Positions 25,117 through 34,319 of a DNA stretch of 64,000 bases are shown here, piece after piece. Within the stretch, counting starts at the first letter, position 1, and each line of letters starts with the position of its first letter. Made by a program: the position numbers and the translations under genes. The stretch is taken from the NCBI GenBank assembly GCA_013297775.1, contig JAAFIL010000007.1:57952-121951 (forward strand), in the 5' to 3' direction. The notes under the pieces are model-generated. The model was not told where the DNA came from, did no database searches, and saw only the letters and a program-made list of their open reading frames with translations. This DNA comes from Bacteroidota bacterium (GTDB lineage Bacteria; Bacteroidota; Bacteroidia; B-17B0; Aurantibacillaceae).

Positions 25117-25995
25117 ATGATTAGCTACAATCCAAGAGATTGGTTTAAACTTATTTTTCAGTTTCATAAAAGCGATACCTTTCGCATATTACTCCCCAAC
25201 ATGATTGTTTTGGGTGTATTTACAGGTATATTAGTCTATCTAGAAACTGATTACTACCATGTAACGTTTAAAGCTACTACTGTTTTTCATCAAATATTAG
25301 GTTTTGTTTTATCCATGCTTTTGGTTTTTCGCATCAACTCTGCTTACGACCGTTGGTGGGAGGGGCGCAAACTTTGGGGCCAACTGGTTAATAGCACCCG
25401 CAGCTTATCCATTAAGTTAAACGCCCTTATGGATGATAACCAAGAAGCTACCAAACAAAAATTTTCGCTGCTTTTACAAACCTATATTTTAAGTTTAAAA
25501 ATGCTCTTGCGAAATAAACGTTTACAACCCGAAGATAGCTTGTATCGAAATGCTGCATTTGAAGCGGGTTTGACGAATACCCCGCACCAACCCAACTATG
25601 TAGCGGCCAAAATTATTACCGATTTAGTGTTACTAAATAAAGAACGCCAAATTGAAACCCTACAACTCTCTTTTTTAAATGATGAATTAAAAGCATTAAC
25701 AGATGTAAGTGGAGCTTGCGAACGCATTAAACACACGCCTATACCTTACGCATATAGTTTGTTCTTAAAAAAAATAATTTTTATTTACGTTATCACCATG
25801 CCCCTCCCCTTTTCGATAGACTTTAAATATTGGGCCATTCCTATTGTTATTTTTATTTTTTATGCCTTTGCCTCTTTAGAATTAATTAGCGAAGAAATTG
25901 AAGACCCCTTTGGCGAAGATGCAAACGATTTACCAACCGATGAAATTGCGCAGCGCATTAACGATACTATAAAAGTATTGCTCGAAAATAAATAG
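25117..25995 (+). CDS. Bestrophin-family (UPF0187) anion channel protein
   Basis: A 292-residue membrane protein with the family signature RINSAYDRWWEGRKLWGQL near residues 71-90. Hydrophobic segments lie near 22-42, 53-70, 215-235 and 237-255, and the C-terminal end EEIEDPFGEDANDLP is typical. Bacterial bestrophins (such as the Klebsiella protein) form pentameric ion channels, reported to be cation- or anion-selective according to the member; the ion here is unknown. It follows hppD by 14 bases and may simply be read through. Confidence 0.9.
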   Translation: MISYNPRDWFKLIFQFHKSDTFRILLPNMIVLGVFTGILVYLETDYYHVTFKATTVFHQILGFVLSMLLVFRINSAYDRWWEGRKLWGQLVNSTRSLSIKLNALMDDNQEATKQKFSLLLQTYILSLKMLLRNKRLQPEDSLYRNAAFEAGLTNTPHQPNYVAAKIITDLVLLNKERQIETLQLSFLNDELKALTDVSGACERIKHTPIPYAYSLFLKKIIFIYVITMPLPFSIDFKYWAIPIVIFIFYAFASLELISEEIEDPFGEDANDLPTDEIAQRINDTIKVLLENK

Positions 25996-26026
25996 ATAGA
26001 TTACTAAACTATTTTATAAAGTATAG

Positions 26027-26677
26027 TTACAACTTACTTCCAAATGCCAAATCGCCTGCATCGCCCAAACCAGGCACAATGTAGGCTTGAGAGGTTAACT
26101 CTTCGTCAATAGCACCCGTCCACAAGGTATAGTTAGTCGAAGGCATGTGCGTCTTCACATAATCTATTCCCTGCTTACTCGAAATGGAAGTTACAATATG
26201 TGTATGCTTTGGTGTTCCGCGGCTCATAAGGGCTTTATACGTTAACACCATACTCGAACCCGTTGCTAACATAGGGTCGCAAAGAATTAAAATCTTATCA
26301 TTCAAATCCGGACAAGCCACATACTCTAATGCAATTTCAAATGTATTGTCCTTATGGTGTTTACGATACGCACTCACAAACGCATTTTGCGCTCTATCAA
26401 AATAATTTAAGATGCCTAAATGCAAAGGCAAGCCTGCCCGCAAAATAGTGGCAATCACAGGTTCAGAGGTTAACTTAAACGTATCGGCAATGCCCAATGG
26501 TGTAGTTACCTGTGCCAAATCATAATCTAACGTTTTACTAATTTCGTAGGCAAATATTTCGCCCATGCGCTCTAAATTGCGACGAAAACGCATACTATCT
26601 TTTTGAATAGAAACATCACGTATTTCAGCAATGTATTGATTAAAAATGGAGTTCTGTTGTGAGAGGTTATAAATCAT
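26027..26677 (-). CDS. upp: Uracil phosphoribosyltransferase
   Basis: A 216-residue salvage enzyme that makes UMP from uracil and PRPP. The PRPP loop ILCDPMLATGSSM near residue 132 and the C-terminal uracil-binding stretch YIVPGLGDAGDLAFGSK are intact; ILRAGLPLHLG is also diagnostic. It ends 31 bases from the end of the bestrophin gene (convergent) and starts 11 bases after the stop of the PD40 gene, with which it may be co-transcribed. Confidence 0.95.
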   Translation of the reverse strand: MIYNLSQQNSIFNQYIAEIRDVSIQKDSMRFRRNLERMGEIFAYEISKTLDYDLAQVTTPLGIADTFKLTSEPVIATILRAGLPLHLGILNYFDRAQNAFVSAYRKHHKDNTFEIALEYVACPDLNDKILILCDPMLATGSSMVLTYKALMSRGTPKHTHIVTSISSKQGIDYVKTHMPSTNYTLWTGAIDEELTSQAYIVPGLGDAGDLAFGSKL

Positions 26678-26688
26678 AATTTTTAAAA

Positions 26689-28266
26689 TTAGCGGTTCAA
26701 TTCTACTTTCAAAACAAGCTCGGCTCTATACGATGCTTTATCCAAAATGTCTAACTGAATACTTTTTTCTTTAAAGCCTGCTGCCTCGGCTTGCAAAGCG
26801 TATTTTCCGGGTGGTAAAATAACTATAAAACGCCCGTTTTCGGGGTTAGCCAAATAATTACCAACCAACTCATTTGTTTGTTGATTGTTAACTGTAATAA
26901 ATACATCCTTGTAGTCCATCTTATCTCCGGCATTCGCACTTGCTATCTCGCCAATAATAATGGTATAATCGTTTTCTTGCTCATTAAAAATAACGCGGTA
27001 AATATCCATATCGCCTTTGCCATTGCCTCTTAACGATGCCAAATAACCGTAACGCCCATTTTTAGAAATACGAAAACTATGATCATCATAAGTAGTATTA
27101 ATAGGGTAACCAATATTCTTAACGTTCTCATACACCTGCGTCAATTCGTTAAATGTCGTTTTAAAAATATCGTAGCCCCCCATGCTACTATGCCCCTTGC
27201 TGCTAAAATAAAGTGTTTTCCCGTTGGGCGAAAGGTTCGGAAAATCCTCATCCTGTGCAGTATTAATTGTAGGACCCATGTTTAGGGCTTCGCTCCATTT
27301 GCCATTGGGCAAGCGTCGGGCTTCATAAATATCGGTTCCACCAAAGCCCCCTTTTCGGTTACTCGAAAAATAAATAATACTAGCATCGCTATTAATACAA
27401 GCCGCTATCTCATCGCCATTCGAATTAATGGGAGCGGGCAAAGCTTGTAGCTTCGAGAAATCGCCATTGGCTTGCACTTGGCTCATGTATATTTTTCCCT
27501 TGCCTTTAAAATCGGTTTTATAAATCAATAGCACATCGCCCTTGGTCGTCATGCCTATTACTTCCTCGCCCGAGTTTCCCTTACAAATAGGCTCACCTAT
27601 CACATCGGCCTCTGTAAACTCTCCATTAATCACCTTTGAAATGTAAATCGAATTGGGATAATGTCCGTTTTCTAAACGCAAGGCATTCTTATCCATCGGA
27701 CGTGTACTATTAAACGCAATAAAGCCTTCGTTTTCCGTAATAAAAGGATAGAAGTCTGAAAACTCACTATTTATGGCCGATCCAAGATTTTGAAATGTAA
27801 CGTTAACCGGAAATTTTATAATCTCTTTTGCATTAATACAATGCGTCAGCATCAAGTCCACTTGCTTTAAATTCTCTTCGCTACCCTTGCCATTCTTTTT
27901 AAATTTTTCAAACGCATCAATTGCATCATCAAATCGGTTGGCATAATGATAGGCTCGCCCTAATAAATAATCTGCATTTGGGTTGTGCTTTTCTTGCCGA
28001 CTAACAATCTCTAAATAAGGAACTGCCTTAGCTTTATTAATGTTGGTGTTTAAATAACAAACGGCCAAATTATAATTGTAACTTTCATTTTTAGGTGCAT
28101 TACCCACCAATTGCAAATACAACTCTAACGCTTCTTCATAATTACCGTTTTGTAATTTAACTTCGGCTTTGCTCACCAACTCACGGTTTTCCTTTTCGGT
28201 TTGACCCAACAAAACCAAATGCCCAAAAACAAATACTATTAGCCCGAAAAAAATATTCCGTTTCAT
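26689..28266 (-). CDS. Exported TPR + PD40 beta-propeller protein without OmpA domain
   Basis: The start is MKRNIFFGLIVF, opening a signal peptide; a longer frame starts with GTG and lacks one. The protein has about 525 residues. Residues of about 30-150 carry TPR-like repeats (GNYEEALELYLQLV, YLLGRAYHYANRFDDAIDAF). Residues of about 165-430 carry WD40-like PD40 blades (IYFSSNRKGGFGGTDIYEA, LYFSSKGHSSMGGYDIF). The last 80 form a carboxypeptidase-regulatory-like sandwich. In Bacteroidota this order is commonly followed by an OmpA peptidoglycan-binding domain, which is missing here. Role at the outer envelope is inferred; the family includes PorE-like proteins of gliding and secretion systems. 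Confidence 0.82.
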   Translation of the reverse strand: MKRNIFFGLIVFVFGHLVLLGQTEKENRELVSKAEVKLQNGNYEEALELYLQLVGNAPKNESYNYNLAVCYLNTNINKAKAVPYLEIVSRQEKHNPNADYLLGRAYHYANRFDDAIDAFEKFKKNGKGSEENLKQVDLMLTHCINAKEIIKFPVNVTFQNLGSAINSEFSDFYPFITENEGFIAFNSTRPMDKNALRLENGHYPNSIYISKVINGEFTEADVIGEPICKGNSGEEVIGMTTKGDVLLIYKTDFKGKGKIYMSQVQANGDFSKLQALPAPINSNGDEIAACINSDASIIYFSSNRKGGFGGTDIYEARRLPNGKWSEALNMGPTINTAQDEDFPNLSPNGKTLYFSSKGHSSMGGYDIFKTTFNELTQVYENVKNIGYPINTTYDDHSFRISKNGRYGYLASLRGNGKGDMDIYRVIFNEQENDYTIIIGEIASANAGDKMDYKDVFITVNNQQTNELVGNYLANPENGRFIVILPPGKYALQAEAAGFKEKSIQLDILDKASYRAELVLKVELNR

Positions 28267-28360
28267 AAGGTGTATCAAAGTTTTATAGGTTGAATATAAA
28301 CATTTTTTAGAACAGCTAATACCAATTGATTTATAATACCACACTTTGTTAAAAGCTAGG

Positions 28361-28951
28361 TTAAAGGTTTTGTAGTGCCTGCAATTTTTCGTAAACGTTT
28401 ATCACTTGCGGAATAAGTAAACGTTGTTCATCATTACAAATACAAAAATGCGAACGTTTTATTTTCTCCTCTTCAGGCAATTGAGCTTCCATTTTTTTTT
28501 GCACCGCTTCCGCACTTAAACCGTCGCGCGCCATCACCCGTTGAAGACGCAAGGCCAAAGGTGCTGTTACCAAAATAATTTGTTCAACTTGGTTTTCGAG
28601 TTTGGCTTCAAACAGTAACGCCGTTTCTTTAATAAGAAGAGTACTTTTAGGGTGTTGACTGGCAAAGGCTTTAAAATCGTTAGCTACTGCTGGGTGTATA
28701 ATGGCTTGAAGCTGTTGGCGTATATTCGCCTCTTCAAAAATACGTTGACCAATATAGGCTTTGTTAATACGTTGAGGCGTTTCGTAAGCCTGCGCCCCAA
28801 GTAATGCTAATACACTAGGCTTTACAGATTCAAAAAAGTAGGCTGCCTTTGCACGTTCGTCGCTGTAATAAATAACAGCCCCTAATTTTTCAAAAATTGT
28901 AGCAACCGTACTTTTGCCACTTCCAATATTGCCAGTGAGTCCTACTATCAT
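28361..28951 (-). CDS. coaE: Dephospho-CoA kinase
   Basis: A 196-residue enzyme for the last step of coenzyme A synthesis. It has the P-loop GLTGNIGSGKST at the N-terminus, ADERAKAA-like YYSDERAKAA, the ETALLFEAKLE segment and the lid region RVMARDGLSAEAV. Its start overlaps the ybbR stop by four bases, the common yajC-ybbR-coaE order of Bacteroidota. It terminates about 95 bases from the PD40 gene. Confidence 0.95.
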   Translation of the reverse strand: MIVGLTGNIGSGKSTVATIFEKLGAVIYYSDERAKAAYFFESVKPSVLALLGAQAYETPQRINKAYIGQRIFEEANIRQQLQAIIHPAVANDFKAFASQHPKSTLLIKETALLFEAKLENQVEQIILVTAPLALRLQRVMARDGLSAEAVQKKMEAQLPEEEKIKRSHFCICNDEQRLLIPQVINVYEKLQALQNL

Positions 28952-29886
28952 TTTTTCAAAATTATAACTTCAACCAACTCGGGCTGCAAATTTAAAACAC
29001 GAACATGAGTTGAGTTTACACTAATTTCTAAAGGTATTTTTTGGGTTCGTCCCACCGCCTTAGAAGCATTCACGCTAACCAACATCCCCTTTTCGGGAAA
29101 CTGCGCCGATAATGGAGCCGTGTATTGCACTTTAACTTGTTGCGGAAAACACCTGGCCACGCAACCCACGGGCACATTCGTCATTTGAATGGGTAATGTT
29201 ACGGTGTGGTCTAATAACTTCTCAACGCTTACATCAACTTTTATTTGATTGGTACTCAGTATTAAATTGGCATCGGGGTTCAATACAGCCAAACTCACCT
29301 GAACCGAACGGTTCATTTGTGTATAATCTATCGGTTCCGTGTAAAGTGTATCCAATTTTTTTAAACTAACCGAATCGCCATAAACCGTAATGTATGGAGG
29401 GGTAATTTGTTTATCAACAATGGTAAAGCCTACACTCGGTTTTAAATTTAACAAGGCTTTTACGGGTATGTTTTTAGAGCGGCCTTTTTTCTCAATTAAC
29501 ACTAAAGAATCGGGATATACTTGTAAAACATCCGACTTTATTGGTAAAGCCTCTTTCAATAATTCTGTATTGCTGCCAATCGAATACACTTGTTTTCGGG
29601 CATCACTTTTTAAGTTATTAAAATCAATAGTAATAGGTTTAACCGTTTTTTGAAGTTTCAAAAAAATAAGTTTAAGTCCACTTAATTTTAAAGTAAGGCT
29701 TAATTGACTGGGTAAGGGATTAGAGGGCAGCTTTAATGCGGGTAAGTTTACAAAACGAACAGGCACTTTTAACGTATAAACATAACTGCTGTTGAGGTTA
29801 TGAATAAGCCATAAAAAAGCGGCCACACAAACGCAAATAAAAAAAGCCGTCGTTTTATGCGGCTTATTTTTTTTTGATTCGGACAT
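28948..29886 (-). CDS. YbbR-like domain protein
   Basis: A 312-residue membrane-anchored protein with one N-terminal helix (about residues 13-29) followed by YbbR-type beta domains (VPVRFVNLPALKL, ITPPYITVYGDSVSLKKLDTLYTEPID is partly visible, VTLPIQMTNVPVGCVARC). In Firmicutes YbbR/CdaR regulates the diadenylate cyclase CdaA; in Bacteroidota the role is less clear. It lies between yajC (8 bases) and coaE (4-base overlap). Family call is firm, function inferred. Confidence 0.85.
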   Translation of the reverse strand: MSESKKNKPHKTTAFFICVCVAAFLWLIHNLNSSYVYTLKVPVRFVNLPALKLPSNPLPSQLSLTLKLSGLKLIFLKLQKTVKPITIDFNNLKSDARKQVYSIGSNTELLKEALPIKSDVLQVYPDSLVLIEKKGRSKNIPVKALLNLKPSVGFTIVDKQITPPYITVYGDSVSLKKLDTLYTEPIDYTQMNRSVQVSLAVLNPDANLILSTNQIKVDVSVEKLLDHTVTLPIQMTNVPVGCVARCFPQQVKVQYTAPLSAQFPEKGMLVSVNASKAVGRTQKIPLEISVNSTHVRVLNLQPELVEVIILKK

Positions 29887-29894
29887 GGTAAAAA

Positions 29895-30227
29895 TTATCC
29901 CTGAGGTTGGTTCAATGCCGTTGATGCTTCAGATGAAACAGCAGTCTTGCTAATGCGCATACGGCTTCCATCTTCTACCTCCATCACCAAAGAGCCATCT
30001 TCACGCATTTCGGTTATCTTTCCATAAATGCCGCCAATGGTTAAAATTTTATCGCCCTTTTTTAAGGCTTCAATATATTTTTTTTGATCTTTCGCTTTTT
30101 TCATTTGCGGACGAATCATAAAAAAATAAAATACCACCACTATGGCTACTAGTGGTAAAATTTGTCCGAGTCCGCCACCAGCTCCACCCGGAGCGGCCAT
30201 TAGTATTACTTGTTGAATTATTAGCAT
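29895..30227 (-). CDS. yajC: Preprotein translocase subunit YajC
   Basis: A 110-residue protein with one membrane helix (LPLVAIVVVFYFFMIRPQMKK, visible over residues 24-44) and the small cytoplasmic domain KGDKILTIGGIYGKITEMRED that define YajC, an accessory of the SecDF translocase. The start could also be the inner ATG before AAPGGAGGG. It sits between the DUF1573 lipoprotein gene and ybbR on the same strand. Confidence 0.93.
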   Translation of the reverse strand: MLIIQQVILMAAPGGAGGGLGQILPLVAIVVVFYFFMIRPQMKKAKDQKKYIEALKKGDKILTIGGIYGKITEMREDGSLVMEVEDGSRMRISKTAVSSEASTALNQPQG

Positions 30228-30251
30228 ATTGTTTTGTTTAGAATTTATAAT

Positions 30252-30725
30252 TTATTTTTTATCGCTTAAAGATTGCGGCACAATAACCTCTGTTTTAATT
30301 TTTAAAATACGCGTAGAAGGTTCGCAATTGGTTATTAAAGTGATTGTTTTTTCTTGCAAGCCACTTTTACCTTCGCTATTAAACACCACATCTATTTTAC
30401 TTTCGCCTCCAACTGCAATAGGCTCTTTCGGGTAATTCGGAACCGTGCAACCACAACTGCCACTGGCACCGGATATAATTAAATTTTTACTGCCACTATT
30501 TTTAAACTTAAATGCAAAACTTATTTTTTCGCCTTGCGTAATTTTACCAAAGTCGTGAACTTCTTCTTCAAATTTAATTTCGGGTAAATCGCCTTTCTTA
30601 TCTGAGTTAGCAGTAGCCTCAACACTTACCGAGTCGGTGCCTACTTCTTTTTTTGAATCGTCGGTTTTGCAGGCAGCCAAACCAAAGAGGCTACATACAA
30701 TTCCTATACCAATAACTTGTTTCAT
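30252..30725 (-). CDS. DUF1573 lipoprotein
   Basis: The start is taken at MKQVIGIGIVCSLFGLAAC, giving a lipoprotein signal with lipobox LAAC; four residues upstream are also open. The mature part of about 140 residues has the DUF1573 pattern: HDFGKITQGEKISFAFKF, the turn GASGSCGCTVPNYPKEPI and a closing strand IDVVFNSEGKSG. It is an immunoglobulin-like fold of unknown function, very common in Bacteroidota and often next to yajC or ybbR. It may help anchor or fold other envelope proteins, which is a guess. Confidence 0.87.
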   Translation of the reverse strand: MKQVIGIGIVCSLFGLAACKTDDSKKEVGTDSVSVEATANSDKKGDLPEIKFEEEVHDFGKITQGEKISFAFKFKNSGSKNLIISGASGSCGCTVPNYPKEPIAVGGESKIDVVFNSEGKSGLQEKTITLITNCEPSTRILKIKTEVIVPQSLSDKK

Positions 30726-30933
30726 AATAGCTTGCAAATATACATAAGAATTGGTGAATATACAGCAACAAGACCCGCTGGATTTATCTGTTTATTAAGG
30801 TTCGGTTTCAAAATTAATTGGTACAAAGTTGTTTATCCTTTTGTTTTTTTCTCGCTTCCATCCATCACTAAAAATTGAAAATGATCCTTTTCATTCACCT
30901 CAATACAATTCAAAAATTAAATAAATGGAATCA

Positions 30934-31848
30934 TTAAAACTTGGCACGGATTTTACGAACTTTTCGTTTTTTACCGCCAAAGAAACCGCCATAGCGCGTT
31001 CTGTAAAAACTGCTTTTACCTCGAATAACATAACTATAAGTGAGGCTCATGGTAATATAAGAGTCTTTGTTGGTTTTATCGCCACGCTTATTGCCCCAAG
31101 TATGCGATAAATAAGCCCCTCTATTTTCTTCTAAACCCGCTTGACCCAATTCGGGGGTGCGTAAAACAATATCGCGCGTGAGGTTGTCGGCGGGTGGGCT
31201 ATCGGGATAGTTTCCACTGATATCATCTATATAATCGGTAAATGTTTTCCGCCAATTAAATTCATAACCAAGGCGGTGTTTTTTATCGAAGGTGAAATAA
31301 AATCCAAAGCCGCTAGGTAAATTTAACACAACAGATTTATAAGGTACGCCTTCTGTTTCAAGCGGACGTAATCTGACCCACTCGCCGTTGTAATTGGTTT
31401 TAGGATTGGTGTAAAATGCCCCAACACCAGCAAATATATAAGCTCTAAACCCATTTTTATAGCGGTAATTATTTCCTAAATCGTTGTTTTCATAAAAGAA
31501 AAAATGCGCCGTTCCGCCAAGGTCAAACACATCGTTTCTAAAGTTAAAATTTCGGTAACGTCGCCCAGGATTAGAAGATAATTTATCATTCCCTTCTAAG
31601 CGAAGGTAGTCGAGCGCCAAACGGAACGATACCCGAGGTAACCATTTATAGCGCACAAAGCCACCCACATTCCAACGGGTTTTAGCAAGTTTCATGTCTG
31701 CAACAAAATCGCGACGTGTTTTTTCTTTTCCACCAATATCGCCCAAATAATTGGAAGCACCAATGGCCACACCATAATCCCAGAGCCACTGCGATTTAAG
31801 CGTTCCAAAAGTGAGTAGGAATAGAAAAATGAGTAAAACGTGTTTCAT
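30934..31848 (-). CDS. DUF6089-like outer-membrane beta-barrel protein, copy 1
   Basis: The start is the ATG opening MKHVLLIFLFLLTFG, a signal peptide cut near KSQ. About 304 residues. The mature N-terminus WLWDYGVAIGASNYLGDIGG and alternating strands (RVSFRLALDYLRLEGND, RAYIFAGVGAFYTNP) are typical of small Bacteroidota barrels of the DUF6089 type. It ends in a strongly basic tail GGKKRKVRKIRAKF, shared with the next copy. It follows that paralogue by about 105 bases. Role unknown; the basic tail is odd for a barrel protein and may sit in the periplasm. Confidence 0.8.
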   Translation of the reverse strand: MKHVLLIFLFLLTFGTLKSQWLWDYGVAIGASNYLGDIGGKEKTRRDFVADMKLAKTRWNVGGFVRYKWLPRVSFRLALDYLRLEGNDKLSSNPGRRYRNFNFRNDVFDLGGTAHFFFYENNDLGNNYRYKNGFRAYIFAGVGAFYTNPKTNYNGEWVRLRPLETEGVPYKSVVLNLPSGFGFYFTFDKKHRLGYEFNWRKTFTDYIDDISGNYPDSPPADNLTRDIVLRTPELGQAGLEENRGAYLSHTWGNKRGDKTNKDSYITMSLTYSYVIRGKSSFYRTRYGGFFGGKKRKVRKIRAKF

Positions 31849-31953
31849 TGCAATAAATCCTTTTTTAGGAAAGCTAAAATTACGAAAAAACATGGTGATA
31901 ACAAAAGAAATTACCGAGGTGCCAAAAATGGTAAACGTCTCCACCAAAAGCGG

Positions 31954-32877
31954 CTAAAAACGAGCGCGTATTTTTCGGATTGAACGTTTTCCTTTTCCGC
32001 CAAACAAACCGCCTTGTTTGCGATAGAAACCACTCTTACCACGTATGGCATAACTATAATACAACGAAATGGTGGCAAAGTTATCTTTTCGGGTTCTATC
32101 GCCGCGCTTACTCCCCCAAATATGCGAACGGTACGCTCCTAAATTAGCATCAATAACCTCTTTGGGCAATTCATCTGTTCGTTTAGAAAGTGCTGCACTC
32201 GTTGGGTTTTCGGGGGGTGCACCCGGATAATCGCCGCTAATGTCATCTAAATAATCGGTAAATGTTTTTCGCCAACACATATCTAAACCAAAACGGTGTT
32301 TACGATTTAAAGTAAAAAAGAAACCAAGCCCCAAAGGTATTTCCATAACATATTTTTTATACCTCACGCCTTCGGTGCGCAAAGGGCGCAAAGCCACCCA
32401 CCTGCCGTTGTAAAGTGCTTTGGGGTTATGATAAAAAACACCCGCACCAAAAAACGCATACGAATTAAACGCCCAACTATTTCTAGTAGCTACGGTTAAT
32501 TCCTTGTCTTCTAAAAAATGCCACTCTGTACACGCATTAACTTCAAAAATATCGTTACGAAAGTTAAGGTTACGAAAACGACGACCAGGATTCGATGATA
32601 ATTTATCGTTTCCTTCCACGCGTAAATAATTCAAGTTTAAACGAAAATGAACATCGTCGAACCAACGGTAGCGCACAAATAAACCGCCATTCCATCGGGT
32701 TTTAGCAAGTTTTAAGTCGGCTACAAAATCCCGACGCGTTTTTTCTTTTCCGCCAATATCCCCTAAATAATTAGCAGCTCCAGCTATTATACCAAAATCC
32801 CATTGGTATTGCGAATGAATTTTACCTGCTAAAACAAATAAAAAAATAAGGATTACTATTTTGTTGCTTAATTTCAA
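31954..32877 (-). CDS. DUF6089-like outer-membrane beta-barrel protein, copy 2
   Basis: The frame has no ATG before the signal peptide. I choose the TTG at 32877, which gives MKLSNKIVILIFLFVLAGKIHSQ and lines up with copy 1; another TTG lies 21 bases upstream. The block YLGDIGGKEKTRRDFVADLK is shared with copy 1 almost exactly, as are SSNPGRRFRNLNFRNDIF, TFTDYLDDISGDYP and the tail KRSIRKIRARF. About 307 residues. Tandem duplication is evident. It is divergent from the FMN oxidoreductase gene, with only about 40 bases between starts. Confidence 0.8.
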   Translation of the reverse strand: MKLSNKIVILIFLFVLAGKIHSQYQWDFGIIAGAANYLGDIGGKEKTRRDFVADLKLAKTRWNGGLFVRYRWFDDVHFRLNLNYLRVEGNDKLSSNPGRRFRNLNFRNDIFEVNACTEWHFLEDKELTVATRNSWAFNSYAFFGAGVFYHNPKALYNGRWVALRPLRTEGVRYKKYVMEIPLGLGFFFTLNRKHRFGLDMCWRKTFTDYLDDISGDYPGAPPENPTSAALSKRTDELPKEVIDANLGAYRSHIWGSKRGDRTRKDNFATISLYYSYAIRGKSGFYRKQGGLFGGKGKRSIRKIRARF

Positions 32878-32919
32878 ATATTCACGTAAAATTAACAAAA
32901 TTTTTAAATCAGTTTAGGT

Positions 32920-33876
32920 ATGAGCAAAGTTTTTAACAATAGCGTGTGTAAAATGTTTGGAATTGAGTACCCCATTATTCAGGCTGGAATGATTTGGTGC
33001 AGCGGGTGGGAATTGGCAAGTGCCGTAAGCAATGCGGGTGGGCTTGGTATTATTGGGTCAGGAAGCATGTATCCTGAGGTGTTACGCGAACAAATTCGTA
33101 AATGCCAACGCGCTACGACCAAACCTTTTGCCGTAAATGTTCCTTTGCTATATCCCAATATAAATGAGCACATCGAACTTATTATTGAGGAAGGTGTCAA
33201 AATTGTGTTTACCAGTGCTGGTAATCCCAAAACCTATACCGCCTTATTAAAAAGTAAAGGAATTACGGTGGTTCACGTTGTAAGTACCGTAAAATTTGCT
33301 TTAAAATGCGAGGAGGCTGGTGTAGATGCCATTGTGGCCGAGGGTTTTGAAGCAGGTGGGCATAATGGGCGCGAAGAAACAACAACCTTAGTCCTTATTC
33401 CTGCGGTTAGAAAAGCCGTTAGTTTACCGTTGATTGCGGCGGGCGGCATAGGCTCGGGCGCACAGATGGCCGCCGCCTTCGCCTTAGGAGCCGATGCCGT
33501 TCAGGTTGGTAGCCGTTTTGTTGCCAGCATCGAAAGTAGTGCCCACCCTAATTTTAAAGCCGCAGTAGTAGCCGCTAAAGAAGGCGACACACAACTTTCG
33601 CTTAAACAATTAACCCCCGTGCGCTTGCTAAAAAATAAATTTTTCAATGCTGTAGATGCTGCCGAAAAAGCAGGGGCATCGAGTCAAACCCTTCAAGAAT
33701 TGTTAGGAAGGGCAAGGGCTAAAAAAGGTATGTTTGAAGGAGATTTAGAAGAAGGTGAATTAGAAATAGGACAAGTAAGTGCCAGCATTATGGATATTCA
33801 ACCAGCGGCGCAAATTGTAGAAGAATTGATGAACGAATTTAACGACGTTATAAATAAATTGAAAAATTGGGGTTAA
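32920..33876 (+). CDS. FMN-dependent oxidoreductase of the nitronate monooxygenase / FabK family
   Basis: A 318-residue TIM-barrel flavoprotein. The opening GIEYPIIQAGMIWCSGWELASAVSNAGG, seen in part, the segment VAEGFEAGGHNG and the phosphate-binding IAAGGIGSGAQMAAAFALGADAVQVGSRF (partly quoted) mark the family. Members oxidise alkyl nitronates or reduce enoyl-ACP; sequence alone does not separate these well, and most Bacteroidota copies are annotated as nitronate monooxygenase. It is a single gene between the barrel pair and leuS. Confidence 0.82.
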   Translation: MSKVFNNSVCKMFGIEYPIIQAGMIWCSGWELASAVSNAGGLGIIGSGSMYPEVLREQIRKCQRATTKPFAVNVPLLYPNINEHIELIIEEGVKIVFTSAGNPKTYTALLKSKGITVVHVVSTVKFALKCEEAGVDAIVAEGFEAGGHNGREETTTLVLIPAVRKAVSLPLIAAGGIGSGAQMAAAFALGADAVQVGSRFVASIESSAHPNFKAAVVAAKEGDTQLSLKQLTPVRLLKNKFFNAVDAAEKAGASSQTLQELLGRARAKKGMFEGDLEEGELEIGQVSASIMDIQPAAQIVEELMNEFNDVINKLKNWG

Positions 33877-33889
33877 TACCCATTCGTTT

Positions 33890-34100
33890 TTTGGGGCGTG
33901 TCCCCTTGTCTATTTCTATTGCTCGGCTTAGTAAAGAGTTTTTTGCATAATTAAACTATTATACTTTAACATTAAGGCGGGGTCGGGCTATCAGCTTCAG
34001 CCAATGCGGCTTTGGCGGCATTGCCATTGTTGTCCTTTAAGTAACTTTCAGAGGAATTGGTTAAGGCTTCCCTCACAGAAAAAAAGCCCCTACTAAATTT
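33890..34100. repeat. Degenerate intergenic repeat with GGGGCGTGTCCCC and GGTCGGGCTATC blocks
   Basis: In the 443-base gap before leuS the blocks TTGGGGCGTGTCCCC (33892 on) and GCGGGGTCGGGCTATC (33977 on) recall a dispersed intergenic repeat I know from many Bacteroidota genomes. On the minus strand 33972-34090 also reads as an open stretch VREALTNSSESYLKDNNGN, then AAKAALAEADSPTPP and stop, which may be a relic. Neither reading is strong. The rest of the gap holds the leuS promoter only. Confidence 0.35.
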
Positions 34101-34296
34101 AAGAACACCTTACTTTAAATAAAAAACCAGCCCTAACCATTAATCACTTCCTCCTTTACAAATCTTGAATCTTTGCGTTCCAAGGTTCACATCAAATCAT
34201 TTATAGTTTTCATCATAAAGCCTCGCCATCTTCAAAATTGAGTATAGCACACTAACCTAAATAGCAATTCTTCGATAAAATGTAATTTAAACTGAT

Positions 34297-34304
34297 TAAA
34301 TTTG
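34297..34304 (+). promoter_or_regulatory. -7 promoter element for leuS
   Basis: TAAATTTG matches TAnnTTTG and lies 15 bases before the leuS ATG. Confidence 0.5.
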
Positions 34305-34319
34305 AAATCTTAATAAATT

